A DNA stretch of 25,214 nt from Alphaproteobacteria bacterium UBA7691 (GTDB taxonomy: Bacteria > Pseudomonadota > Alphaproteobacteria > Ferrovibrionales > Ferrovibrionaceae): contig DLGP01000004.1 in assembly GCA_002482765.1 (NCBI GenBank), positions 1-25,214 on the forward strand, read 5' to 3'. Shown here in pieces: positions 1 through 8,104 of this stretch. Position 1 is the stretch's first letter, and every line of letters starts with the position of its first letter. The notes below the pieces were generated by a model. The model was not told the DNA's origin. It did not search any database and worked only from the letters and a program-made list of their open reading frames with translations. Both the position numbers and the translations under genes were made by a program.

Positions 1-65
1 AGCGGGATCGAACCGCTGACCTCCTGCATGCCATGCAGGCGCTCTCCCAGCTGAGCTATGGCCCC
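1..65 (-). tRNA. tRNA-Ala (anticodon GGC), 3' end cut by the window edge
   Basis: Read on the minus strand from 65, the sequence begins GGGGCCA (acceptor 5' strand), then a D-arm (GCTC...GAGC), an anticodon stem CCTGC/GCAGG closing the loop ATGGCAT, and a T-arm beginning AGCGG-TTCGATC-CCGCT. The middle of the loop gives anticodon GGC, so it decodes Ala GCC/GCU. The 3' acceptor strand and the discriminator base lie outside the window. The gene lies downstream of the FYDLN-acid gene in the same direction, separated by a likely terminator. Confidence 0.95.
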
Positions 66-159
66 TTACCGTACCCTCTGATCTTGGTTGGTTTACCTTG
101 ACCAGCGGGCGCGGACCATAAGGCCAAGACCTGGGCTTTGCAAGGGTTTCATGCAGAGG

Positions 160-205
160 AAAATCAAGATCGCCTGCCGGGCCGATTCATCCTGGTCCGG
201 CAGGC
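160..205 (-). terminator. Probable rho-independent terminator of the FYDLN-acid gene
   Basis: On the minus strand, just after the stop codon at 222-224, a perfect 9-bp stem is formed by GCCTGCCGG (205-197) and CCGGCAGGC (180-172) around a 16-nt loop. It is followed by the T-rich stretch GATCTTGATTTTCC. The loop is large and the T-run is interrupted by other bases, so strength is uncertain. Confidence 0.5.
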
Positions 206-221
206 ATTTAGCCGCGTTGGA

Positions 222-551
222 TCAGCGCTCTTCCTCGCCATCCGCGACCGGATCGACATCGATCTCCTCGGCCACGTTATCGCCTTCCAGATCGTCCTCT
301 TCAGCAAGGAAATCGTCAGGCAAATCGCCATCCTCGACCTCGCCGTCAACGATTTCATCCGGCACCACGGCAACCTTCGGCACCACCTTGGCCTTTTCTT
401 CGACCTTGGCCGGACGGCGCGACTTCACCACCGTTTCCGGATTGAATTCGGTGCCGCATTTCGGGCACAGGATCGGGCTCTTCTGCATATCGTAGAACGC
501 GGCGCTGCAGCTCAGGCAGCGGCGCTTAGTGCCCCATTCCGGTTTCGCCAT
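222..551 (-). CDS. FYDLN-acid (TIGR02300-type) zinc-ribbon protein
   Basis: A 109-aa protein with an N-terminal zinc ribbon, C12-x2-C15 and C29-x2-C32, containing an FYDMQK variant of the FYDLN motif. It is followed by a Lys/Pro/Val linker and a strongly acidic tail (from about residue 64, rich in Glu/Asp). This is the layout of the alphaproteobacterial 'FYDLN acid domain' family (TIGR02300), commonly found divergent from aroA as here. The biochemical role of the family is unknown; zinc binding is inferred from the four Cys. The ATG at 551 has an AGGAG about 10 nt upstream. The family match is from memory, but both protein pattern and location agree. Confidence 0.9.
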   Translation of the reverse strand: MAKPEWGTKRRCLSCSAAFYDMQKSPILCPKCGTEFNPETVVKSRRPAKVEEKAKVVPKVAVVPDEIVDGEVEDGDLPDDFLAEEDDLEGDNVAEEIDVDPVADGEEER

Positions 552-632
552 TCCAAATAATCTCCTGAAGCCCTGGGCTTGACGCCAAAGGGCATTGCAT
601 GGGCCTGACCGTCGCCGTGGTCAGGGCGGCGC

Positions 633-661
633 GATTGTGTTAAAGAAGCGCGCCCTGTCAA
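633..661 (-). promoter_or_regulatory. Likely promoter of the FYDLN-acid gene
   Basis: On the minus strand a perfect -35 TTGACA (661-656) is followed after 17 bp by ACAATC (638-633), a weak -10. It lies about 82 bp upstream of the start codon at 551, in the 167-bp gap between the divergent FYDLN-acid and aroA genes. The good -35 and 17-bp spacing support it; the poor -10 limits confidence. Confidence 0.45.
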
Positions 662-718
662 CCCTTGATTTGCCAGTCGCGGCGCGAATCTGCTCCGGCC
701 GGCCCGGAAGTTTGCCGT

Positions 719-2062
719 ATGACTGCCGCCAGCACACCCCGCCCACACCAGAGCCGCCCCGGAAAACCCCTCGCCGGCAACCTGGCGGTGCCGGGCGACA
801 AGTCGATTTCGCACCGGGCTTTGATCTTTGGTGCCCTGGCGGTGGGCGAAACCGAAGTGACCGGCCTGCTGGAAGGCGAGGACGTGCTGCGCACTGCTGC
901 CGCCATGCGCGCCATGGGCGCCGAGGTTGAACGCTTGGGCGAGGGCCATTGGAAGGTGCGCGGCGTTGGCGTGGGCGGTTTTGCCGAGCCGGCCGATGTG
1001 CTGGATATGGGCAATGCCGGCACCGGCGCCCGGCTGGTGATGGGCCTGGTGGCCAGCCATCCTTATACGGCCGTGTTCACCGGCGATGCCTCGCTGCGTC
1101 GCCGCCCGATGGGCCGTGTGGTGGAGCCACTCAGCCGCATCGGCGCCGCCTTTCATGGCCGCCAGGGCGGCCGGCTGCCGATGGCGGTGGTGGGCAGCGC
1201 GCATCCGCTGCCGATCGAGTATGAATTGCCGGTGGCTTCGGCGCAGGTGAAATCCGCCATTTTGCTGGCCGGGCTGAACGCGCCGGGCATCACCCGGGTG
1301 ATCGAACGCGAGGCGACCCGCGATCATACCGAAAACCTGCTGCGGCATTTTGGTGCCGAGGTGATGGTGGAAAGCACCAAGCAGGGGGGGCGCATCATCT
1401 CGCTGGTCGGCCAGCCGGAATTGAAGCCAAGCCGCATCGACGTGCCGGGCGATCCGTCCTCGGCGGCTTTCCCGCTGGTGGCGGCGCTGATCGTGCCAGG
1501 CGCCGAGGTGACGGTGACCGGCGTGGGCATCAATCCGCTGCGCATCGGCCTGATCGACAGTCTGCGTGAAATGGGCGGCGATATCAGCTATGGCAATATC
1601 CGCGACCAGGGCGGCGAGCAGGTGGCCGATATCACGGCGCGGCATTCGAGGCTCAAGGGCATCACCGTGCCGCCCGAGCGCGCCCCCAGCATGATCGACG
1701 AATACCCGATCCTGTTTGTGGCTGCCGCCTGCGCCGAGGGTGAAACCGTGGTGCGCGGCGCCAAGGAATTGCGCGTCAAGGAAAGCGACCGCCTGGCCGC
1801 CATGGCGCGCGCTTTAGCCGCCAATGGCGTGGCGCTGGAGGAATTGGAGGATGGCCTGATCCTGCATGGCACTGGCAAGCCGCCGAAGGGCGGCGCTTCT
1901 GTTGCCACTGAACTGGATCATCGCATCGCCATGTCGGCCTTGGTGCTCGGCCTTGCCGCTGAACAGGGTGTTGCTGTTGACGATGTTGGCATGATTGATA
2001 CCAGCTTTCCCGGCTTTGTTGGCCTGATGCGCGGCCTGGGCGCCGATATCGCGCCGGTCTAG
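719..2062 (+). CDS. aroA: 3-phosphoshikimate 1-carboxyvinyltransferase (EPSP synthase), class II
   Basis: EPSP synthase transfers the enolpyruvyl group of PEP to shikimate-3-phosphate, the sixth step of the shikimate pathway, in the cytoplasm. The 447-aa protein carries the PEP/S3P-binding GDKSISHR (26-33), GNAGTGAR (98-105), the RPMGRV motif, ASAQVKSA, TRDHTENLL, PGDPSSAAFPL, RAPSMIDEYPIL, LRVKESDRLAA and LDHRIAMS. These match the class II (Agrobacterium CP4-like) group rather than E. coli AroA. I chose the ATG at 719; a longer frame from 665 only adds 18 residues unlike the family. The residue at the glyphosate-determining site is Gly101, not the Ala of CP4. The usual downstream cmk and rpsA are replaced by an unrelated low-GC gene. 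Confidence 0.97.
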   Translation: MTAASTPRPHQSRPGKPLAGNLAVPGDKSISHRALIFGALAVGETEVTGLLEGEDVLRTAAAMRAMGAEVERLGEGHWKVRGVGVGGFAEPADVLDMGNAGTGARLVMGLVASHPYTAVFTGDASLRRRPMGRVVEPLSRIGAAFHGRQGGRLPMAVVGSAHPLPIEYELPVASAQVKSAILLAGLNAPGITRVIEREATRDHTENLLRHFGAEVMVESTKQGGRIISLVGQPELKPSRIDVPGDPSSAAFPLVAALIVPGAEVTVTGVGINPLRIGLIDSLREMGGDISYGNIRDQGGEQVADITARHSRLKGITVPPERAPSMIDEYPILFVAAACAEGETVVRGAKELRVKESDRLAAMARALAANGVALEELEDGLILHGTGKPPKGGASVATELDHRIAMSALVLGLAAEQGVAVDDVGMIDTSFPGFVGLMRGLGADIAPV

Positions 2063-2073
2063 GCACAAAACCC

Positions 2074-2137
2074 TAAGATCATTAAGTTGATCTTAAGGTG
2101 AGCGAGTGCTAAATCTAAGGTCATCTTAATGATCTTA
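2074..2137. promoter_or_regulatory. Two matching 22-bp dyad operators, 42 bp apart
   Basis: Site 1 (2074-2095) is TAAGATCA, six bases, TGATCTTA. Site 2 (2116-2137) is TAAGGTCA, six bases, TGATCTTA. Both have the same 8-6-8 dyad; the half-sites are conserved while the six-base centres differ. The sites are offset by 42 bp, about four helical turns. A longer-range 14-bp perfect inverted repeat (2073-2086 with 2125-2138) results. They lie between aroA and the AAA ATPase gene, and site 2 covers the first possible ATG of that gene. No T-run follows, so a terminator is unlikely. A dimeric repressor site is the simplest reading; the ends of an inserted element are the alternative. Confidence 0.55.
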
Positions 2138-3631
2138 GATGGGTGTGTAATGTTACCCGCTGCACAAGATGCTATCAAAAAATGGCTTATGCTCGCCAAC
2201 CCATGGTGGGAAACCGGAAGGCCGGATGAGCATTTTGATAAGGTGGGGCCAGTTAGGGAGCATTATCTCGATCTACTGCTCCGATTGATTCACGGCAAGG
2301 TTAGGCGTGCCGTCGTGGCCATGGGGCCGCGGCGAGTGGGTAAAACAGTATTGATGCATCATGCTATCCGGCATTTGCTGGCCAGTGGTGTGCCGCCGCG
2401 CAATATCTTTTATGCATCGATAGACCAGCCGCTCTTTACGGGTATGACGCTTGAGGCATTGTTTGAGCTATTTCGCTCAATGCACGATCATCGCCGCCAA
2501 ACAGCTCTATATGTTTTTATCGATGAAATTCAGTATCACCCTGATTGGGCGCGGCACCTAAAAGCATTATACGATACTTTTCCAACAGTGCGATTTATCG
2601 CATCTGGTTCTGCTGCTGCCGCTTTGCGTTTGAAAAGCGCTGAGTCTGGGGCTGGCCGCTTCATCGACTTGCTAATCCCGCCGTTATCTTTTCTGGAATA
2701 TGTACTCGCCCGAAATATTGGTGCAGAAAAAATAAACGAGCAGCATTTTGTCGATTATATAAATTACGGTGGATTTCCTGAAGCAATTGCGACAGGGGGT
2801 TATGATCGTTTCATAGCTGAGAGCATTGTTGATAAAGTGCTCTTGCATGACCTTCCACACCTTTACGGCATTGAAGATCCTCAGGAACTGAAGCGTTTTT
2901 TTGTTTTTCTTGCCTATAGCGTTGGGCGCGAGGTCGGGTTGGACGGTTTATCGAAGGCCTCTGGCGTGGCCAAAAATACAGTAAAAAAATACCTTGAATA
3001 TCTCGAAGCGGCGTTTTTAATCCAACGCTTGCAGCGCGTGGATGAGAATGCACGTCATTTCCAAAGACAAACCAATTTCAAGGTCTATTTGGTCAATACC
3101 AGTCTTCGTGCCGCACTTTTTGGCCCGATGCAGGCTGATGATCCTGATTTTTCATTTCTGGTGGAAAATGCGCTTCTGTCGCAATTCATGCAGTCTGAAT
3201 ATATCGGTGGTACAAGATATGCTCGGTGGAAAGATGGCGAAATTGACATTGTGCTGCTTGACCGACTGATACAAGGGATTTGGTGGGCCGTTGAGGTAAA
3301 ATGGACGAATGATCGTGCTGCAAATATACCTAAAAACTTGGCCCCGCTTTTAAAGCAACGTTCCATTCAGATGCTGACTTTGGCGACCAGGGGATTGGAT
3401 CAAATCCGAGTAATTGAGGAAATAGATGTAGAATTTTGCCCTGCTTGGCATGTGGCCCTAACTATAGGATTGGGCTTTATCACTCCCTTCTTATCAAATG
3501 GAAAAAACGCCAGACCACTGTTACCCTTAACTGCGACGGAGAAGCGTGACAGATTTCGCATATTGATGAGCGAAGCTATCCGTCGCGACGGATTTCGTAA
3601 GAAACAGATAAAACCACTAAAAGGCAAATAG
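2129..3631 (+). CDS. AAA ATPase with C-terminal DUF4143 domain
   Basis: A 500-aa protein of the AAA_14/DUF4143 type. Residues 60-163 hold the P-loop core, with Walker A GPRRVGKT (66-73), Walker B VFIDEIQ (129-135) and a sensor-like FIASGSA. A helix-turn-helix-like stretch (LDGLSKASGVAKNTVKKYLEYLE, about 271-293) precedes the DUF4143 part. This ends in a PD-(D/E)XK-like pattern: E346, then E-I-D373, then E389-V-K391. The molecular role of the family is poorly known. Codon and base use are far more AT-rich than in the neighbours, suggesting transfer. The ATG at 2129 lies inside an operator and has no clear ribosome site; the ATG at 2150 (7 residues shorter) is a real alternative. The stop codon TAG shares its G with the GTG start of the next gene. 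Confidence 0.88.
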   Translation: MILDGCVMLPAAQDAIKKWLMLANPWWETGRPDEHFDKVGPVREHYLDLLLRLIHGKVRRAVVAMGPRRVGKTVLMHHAIRHLLASGVPPRNIFYASIDQPLFTGMTLEALFELFRSMHDHRRQTALYVFIDEIQYHPDWARHLKALYDTFPTVRFIASGSAAAALRLKSAESGAGRFIDLLIPPLSFLEYVLARNIGAEKINEQHFVDYINYGGFPEAIATGGYDRFIAESIVDKVLLHDLPHLYGIEDPQELKRFFVFLAYSVGREVGLDGLSKASGVAKNTVKKYLEYLEAAFLIQRLQRVDENARHFQRQTNFKVYLVNTSLRAALFGPMQADDPDFSFLVENALLSQFMQSEYIGGTRYARWKDGEIDIVLLDRLIQGIWWAVEVKWTNDRAANIPKNLAPLLKQRSIQMLTLATRGLDQIRVIEEIDVEFCPAWHVALTIGLGFITPFLSNGKNARPLLPLTATEKRDRFRILMSEAIRRDGFRKKQIKPLKGK

Positions 3632-5304
3632 TGGACGGTATAACGACCCATATTGCTGCGAAACGCCATCAAGCCCGCGCGCTGCCGCGTGGGCGGCAGG
3701 CCAGCCCGGAAGATACAGCAGCGTTGCAGGCTTTGCTGGGCGCGGCGCCGTTGCGCCGTGACCTGCTGATCGAATACCTGCATGTGATCCAGGATGCGCG
3801 CGGCCATCTGCCGGCCGGCTTGCTGGTGGCTTTGGCCGAGGCGATGAACCTGCCTTTGGTTGAGGTATATGAAACCGCCAGCTTTTATGCGCATTTCGAC
3901 ATTGTGGATGCAGATGAGGCACCGCCGCCACGCCTGACCCTGCGGGTGTGTGACAGCCTGTCCTGCTGCATGGCGGGGGCCGATGATCTGGCGCAGCAAC
4001 TGGCGGCGGAGAATGATCCCGCTTGCCGCGTGGTGCGGGTGCCCTGCATGGGGCAATGTGATCGCGCGCCTGCCGTGGCGCTGGGCAAGAACGTGTTTGC
4101 GCCGGCCAGCCTGGAAGCTTTGCGTACCGCGCGCCAGGCCGGCGATGCCGCGCCGGTGCTGCCGCGTTACAAGGCGCTGGCGGCCTATCTGGCCGAGGGC
4201 GGCTACGGTGTGCTGCGCCGGCTGCGCCAGGGTTCGCTGGCGGCTGAGGAAGTTGTTGCCACGCTGGAGCAGGCCGGCTTGCGCGGCCTGGGCGGTGCCG
4301 GTTTTCCCACCGGGCGCAAATGGCGCCTGCTGCGCCAGCAGCCGGGGCCACGGTATCTGGCGGTGAATGGTGATGAAGGCGAACCCGGCACGCTGAAGGA
4401 CCGCTATTATCTCGAAACCGATCCACATGGTTTTCTGGAGGGTTTGCTGATCGCCGCGGCGGTGATCGAGCCCGCGGCAGTTTACATCTATCTGCGCGAT
4501 GAATATCCGGCTTTGCATGATGTGATCGCCGCCGAGCTTGCCGCCTTGCGCGCCGCCGGGCTGCTGGATGGCCTGCCTGTCGAAGTGCGGCGTGGCGCCG
4601 GGGCGTATATCTGCGGCGAGGAATCGGCGATGCTGGAAAGCATCGAAGGCAAACGCGGCCTGCCGCGCCATAAGCCGCCCTATCCGGCCGAGGTTGGCCT
4701 ATGGGGCCGACCGACCCTGATCAACAATGTTGAAACGCTTTATTGGGTGCCGGCGATTCTCGACCAGGGCGCCGCCTGGTGGGCGTCGCATGGCCGCCAT
4801 GGCGGCAAGGGCCTGCGCAGCTATTCAGTCTCCGGCCGGGTGCGGTTGCCGGGCGTGAAGCTGGCGCCGGCCGGCATCACACTGAATGAGCTGATCGAGG
4901 AATATTGCGGCGGCATGGCGCCGGGCCATGTGTTGCGCGCCTATCTGCCGGGCGGCGCTTCGGGTGGCATCCTGCCGGCGCATCTGGCCGATATTCCGCT
5001 CGATTTCGGCACATTGGAGAAATATGGCTGTTTCATCGGCTCGGCGGCGGTGATTGTGCTGTCACAACAGGATGACATGCAGGCGGCAGCGCTGAATCTG
5101 ATGCGGTTTTTCCGCCATGAATCCTGCGGCCAATGCACCCCCTGCCGTGTTGGCACCGAGAAAGCCGTGGCTTTGATGCAGGCGCCGGATTGGGATGAAG
5201 CCGCCTTGCGCAGCCTGGCCCAGGTGATGCGCGATGCGTCGATCTGCGGTCTGGGTCAGGCGGCACCGAATCCTTTGCTGGCCGTGCTGGAGCATTTCCG
5301 ATGA
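3631..5304 (+). CDS. fdh1B: NAD-dependent formate dehydrogenase beta subunit, NuoE-NuoF fusion
   Basis: The diaphorase half of a cytoplasmic formate dehydrogenase, passing electrons from the alpha subunit through FMN to NAD+. The 557-aa protein fuses a NuoE-like thioredoxin-fold domain to a NuoF-like domain. NuoE part (about 25-150): [2Fe-2S] ligands C107-x4-C112 and C139-x3-C143. NuoF part: FMN/NADH motifs GLGGAGFPTG (219-228), NGDEGEPGT (246-254) and GAGAYICGEES (322-332), plus [4Fe-4S] ligands C499, C502, C505 and C539. Size and fusion match the beta subunit of Methylorubrum extorquens FDH1 (about 570 aa as I recall); Rhodobacter/Cupriavidus Fds enzymes split this into FdsG and FdsB. The GTG start overlaps the ATPase stop by one base; no ATG occurs before Met72, well inside the domain. 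It overlaps the next gene by four bases. Confidence 0.93.
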   Translation: MDGITTHIAAKRHQARALPRGRQASPEDTAALQALLGAAPLRRDLLIEYLHVIQDARGHLPAGLLVALAEAMNLPLVEVYETASFYAHFDIVDADEAPPPRLTLRVCDSLSCCMAGADDLAQQLAAENDPACRVVRVPCMGQCDRAPAVALGKNVFAPASLEALRTARQAGDAAPVLPRYKALAAYLAEGGYGVLRRLRQGSLAAEEVVATLEQAGLRGLGGAGFPTGRKWRLLRQQPGPRYLAVNGDEGEPGTLKDRYYLETDPHGFLEGLLIAAAVIEPAAVYIYLRDEYPALHDVIAAELAALRAAGLLDGLPVEVRRGAGAYICGEESAMLESIEGKRGLPRHKPPYPAEVGLWGRPTLINNVETLYWVPAILDQGAAWWASHGRHGGKGLRSYSVSGRVRLPGVKLAPAGITLNELIEEYCGGMAPGHVLRAYLPGGASGGILPAHLADIPLDFGTLEKYGCFIGSAAVIVLSQQDDMQAAALNLMRFFRHESCGQCTPCRVGTEKAVALMQAPDWDEAALRSLAQVMRDASICGLGQAAPNPLLAVLEHFR

Positions 5305-8072
5305 TCCGCTTCCGGCTTGATGGTGCCGAGGTGACGGCCCAGCCGGGCGAAAGCATCTGGCAGGTGGCGCAAAGGCTGGGCACGGAAATCCCGCATCTCT
5401 GCCATCTGCCGGCGCCGGATTACCGGCCAGACGGCAATTGCCGCGCCTGCATGGTGGAGATCAAGGGCGAGCGTGTGCTGGCGGCTGCCTGCAAGCGCCA
5501 GCCGGCCGAAGGCATGGAGGTGAGCAGCGCCGGCGAGCGTGCCCAAACCGCGCGCCGGCTGGTCTTTGAATTGCTGCTGGCGGACCAGCCGGCACGGCAG
5601 ACCGCGCCCGATGCCGATAGCAAATTCTGGCATTGGGCCGAGCGGCTTGAGCTGCAAGCCAGCCGCTTTCCGCCGCGCCCGGCATCAGCGCCGGCTGCGG
5701 ATCGCAGCCATCCGGCGATGCCGGCTGCGGATCGCAGCCATCCGGCCATGGTTGTGCAGCTTGATGCCTGTATCCAATGTGGCCTGTGCCAGCGCGCCTG
5801 CCGCGAGGTGCAGGGCAATGATGTGATCGGCATCGCCTATCGCGGCAAGGATGCCCGCGTGGTGTTCGATTTTGCTGATGCGATGGGGCAATCCACCTGT
5901 GTCGGCTGCGGCGAATGTGTGCAGGCCTGCCCCACCGGGGCGCTGCTGCCGGCCAGCCTGGTGGATGCCGCCGGGCAGGGCGTGGCCAAGGCCGAGCAGA
6001 AGGTGGATACGCTCTGCCCCTATTGCGGTGTGGGCTGCCAGCTTACCCTGCATGTCAAGGATAACCGCGTGCAGTATGTCACTGGCCGCGACGGCCCGGC
6101 CAATCGTGGCAGGCTCTGTGTGAAGGGCCGCTTCGGTTTTGACTACGCGCATCACCCGCAACGCCTGACCATGCCGCTGATCCGGCGCGAGGATGCGCCG
6201 AAACGCGCCGATGATGTGATCGATCCGGCCAATCCCTACACACATTTCCGCGTCGCAAGCTGGGATGAGGCGCTGGCGCGGGCGGCGGATGGTCTCCGGC
6301 AGATCCGCGATACACGCGGCGGCGGCGCGCTGGCTGGTTTTGGTTCAGCCAAGGGCTCGAACGAGGAAGCCTATCTGTTCCAGAAGCTGGTGCGCACCGG
6401 CTTTGGCACCAACAATGTGGATCACTGCACCCGGCTCTGCCATGCCTCCTCGGTGGCGGCGCTGATGGAAGGCATCGGCTCGGCGGCGGTGACGGCGCCG
6501 TTTGCCGCAGCGGGCGAGGCTGATGTGATCATCGTGATCGGCGCCAACCCGACGCAGAATCATCCGGTGGCTGCCACGTTTATCAAGCAGGCCGTGCGCC
6601 AGCATGGCGCCAAGCTGATTGTGATGGACCCGCGCGGCCAGGCGCTGGCGCGTTTTGCCAGCCATATGCTGCGCTTCAAGCCGGGCAGCGATGTGGCTTT
6701 GCTCAATGCGCTGCTGCATGTCATCGTGCAGGAGGAGTTGACCAACCCGGCCTATATCCAGCGTTTTGTTGATGGCTTTCCCGATCTGGCCGATGCGGTT
6801 CGCGCGGCAACGCCGGAAGCCATGGCGCCGCTTTGCGGTGTGGCGCCGGAAACCTTGCGCGCTGTGGCGCGGCTTTATGCCCAGGCGAAAGGCTCGCTGA
6901 TCTTCTGGGGCATGGGCGTGTCACAGCATGTGCATGGCACCGACAATGCGCGTTGCCTGATCGCGCTCGCGCTGATCACCGGCCAGGTCGGTCGGCCCGG
7001 CGCCGGGCTGCATCCGCTGCGCGGCCAGAATAACGTGCAGGGCGCTTCCGATGCCGGCCTGATCCCGATGGTGCTGCCGGATTACCAATCGGTGGAAGAC
7101 CCGGCCATCCGGGCGCGGTTTGAGCAGCTCTGGGGCGTGGCGCTGGATCCGAAGCGCGGCCTGACGGTGGTGGAAATCATCAATGCCATCCGCGTCGGGC
7201 AGATTGCCGGCATGTATATCATGGGTGAAAACCCGGCCATGTCCGATCCCGATCTGGGCCATGCGCGCGAGGCGCTGGCGCAGCTTCAGCATCTGGTGGT
7301 GCAGGATATTTTCCTCACCGAAACGGCGATGTTTGCCGATGTGATCCTGCCGGCCAGCGCGCTGCCGGAAAAAACCGGCAGTTTCACCAACACGGATCGC
7401 CGCGTGCAACTGGCCCGGGCTGCGCTCGATCCGCCCGGCCAGGCGCGGCAGGATTGGCACTTGATCCAGGAACTGGCGCAACGTCTGGGGCTGGATTGGC
7501 GCTATACCCAGCCAAGCGAGATTTACGCCGAGATGGCCGCCGCCATGCCGTCGCTGGCCGGCATCACCTGGGCGGGGCTGGAGGCACAGGGCGCCATCAC
7601 CTATCCGCTGGGCCAGGACATCCTGTTCGGCGAGGGTTTCCCTACTGCCAGTGGGCGCGCCCGCCTGGTGCCGGCCAGGGTGACGCCGCCGGCCGAATTG
7701 CCCGATGCGGAATACCCCATGGTGCTCTCCACCGGGCGGCTGCTGGAACATTGGCATACCGGCGCCATGACGCGCCGCGCCAACATGCTGGATGCGCTGG
7801 CGCCGGAACCGGTGGCGCTGGTCAACCCGCGCGACCTGCAACAGCTTGGCCTGGCGCCGGGTGCCCGGGTGAGGGTGAGCACAAGGCGCGGCGCAATAAG
7901 CCTGAAGGCTCGCGCCGACCGCGATATCGCGCCGGGCAATCTGTTCATCCCGTTTGCCTTCCACGAGGCGCCAGCCAACATGTTGACCAATCCGCAGCTT
8001 GATCCTTTCGGCAAGATTCCGGAATTCAAATTCTGCGCGGCGCGGCTGGAAGCGGATTGTGTCGCGCAGTGA
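5301..8072 (+). CDS. fdh1A: NAD-dependent formate dehydrogenase alpha subunit (FDH1/FdsA type)
   Basis: The catalytic subunit oxidises formate to CO2 at a bis-MGD Mo or W centre. The 923-aa order is: [2Fe-2S] ferredoxin (C34, C47, C50, C64); a Cys-free linker; a double [4Fe-4S] ferredoxin (C157, C160, C163, C167 and C200, C203, C206, C210); a molybdopterin domain with its own [4Fe-4S] (C239, C242, C246, C273); the metal ligand Cys380 followed by His381 in DHCTRLCH (no selenocysteine); and a C-terminal MopB dinucleotide-binding domain. The His-Cys3 cluster site found in NuoG and FdsA is absent; my memory of M. extorquens FDH1 alpha is that it lacks it too. Residues 131-150 are a ten-residue tandem duplication. 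Its ATGA start overlap couples it to the beta subunit. No fdsC, fdsD or fdhD maturation genes follow. Metal choice (W or Mo) cannot be read from sequence. Confidence 0.94.
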   Translation: MIRFRLDGAEVTAQPGESIWQVAQRLGTEIPHLCHLPAPDYRPDGNCRACMVEIKGERVLAAACKRQPAEGMEVSSAGERAQTARRLVFELLLADQPARQTAPDADSKFWHWAERLELQASRFPPRPASAPAADRSHPAMPAADRSHPAMVVQLDACIQCGLCQRACREVQGNDVIGIAYRGKDARVVFDFADAMGQSTCVGCGECVQACPTGALLPASLVDAAGQGVAKAEQKVDTLCPYCGVGCQLTLHVKDNRVQYVTGRDGPANRGRLCVKGRFGFDYAHHPQRLTMPLIRREDAPKRADDVIDPANPYTHFRVASWDEALARAADGLRQIRDTRGGGALAGFGSAKGSNEEAYLFQKLVRTGFGTNNVDHCTRLCHASSVAALMEGIGSAAVTAPFAAAGEADVIIVIGANPTQNHPVAATFIKQAVRQHGAKLIVMDPRGQALARFASHMLRFKPGSDVALLNALLHVIVQEELTNPAYIQRFVDGFPDLADAVRAATPEAMAPLCGVAPETLRAVARLYAQAKGSLIFWGMGVSQHVHGTDNARCLIALALITGQVGRPGAGLHPLRGQNNVQGASDAGLIPMVLPDYQSVEDPAIRARFEQLWGVALDPKRGLTVVEIINAIRVGQIAGMYIMGENPAMSDPDLGHAREALAQLQHLVVQDIFLTETAMFADVILPASALPEKTGSFTNTDRRVQLARAALDPPGQARQDWHLIQELAQRLGLDWRYTQPSEIYAEMAAAMPSLAGITWAGLEAQGAITYPLGQDILFGEGFPTASGRARLVPARVTPPAELPDAEYPMVLSTGRLLEHWHTGAMTRRANMLDALAPEPVALVNPRDLQQLGLAPGARVRVSTRRGAISLKARADRDIAPGNLFIPFAFHEAPANMLTNPQLDPFGKIPEFKFCAARLEADCVAQ
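5691..5750 (+). repeat. In-frame 30-bp tandem duplication inside fdh1A
   Basis: Units 5691-5720 and 5721-5750 are 29/30 identical (only 5717 G versus 5747 C differs). Both encode the peptide PAADRSHPAM, residues 131-150, in the linker between the [2Fe-2S] domain and the double [4Fe-4S] ferredoxin domain. The near identity implies a recent duplication. Confidence 0.95.
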
Positions 8073-8104
8073 TGCCGTTTCGATTTGTATTTGATAATTA
8101 AGTA

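Noticed and set aside
512..1645. A 377-aa frame on the minus strand opposite aroA
   Set aside because: It is antisense to a clear EPSP synthase, has a His/Gln/Arg-rich composition typical of shadow frames in GC-rich DNA, and shows no domain.
3614..3634. Hairpin CCACTA...TAGTGG across the ATPase stop as an insertion end
   Set aside because: Six base pairs with a nine-base loop can arise by chance and no matching copy was found at the other end of the island.
3400..4671. A 423-aa minus-strand frame across the ATPase/fdh1B junction
   Set aside because: Composition is that of a shadow frame and it overlaps two well-supported genes; no motif is seen.
5691..5750. CRISPR or minisatellite array
   Set aside because: Only two direct units with no spacer, in frame inside a gene; no CRISPR array or cas gene is seen anywhere in the window.
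6921..7964. A 347-aa minus-strand frame opposite fdh1A
   Set aside because: It lies fully opposite the molybdopterin domain and has no recognisable family pattern.
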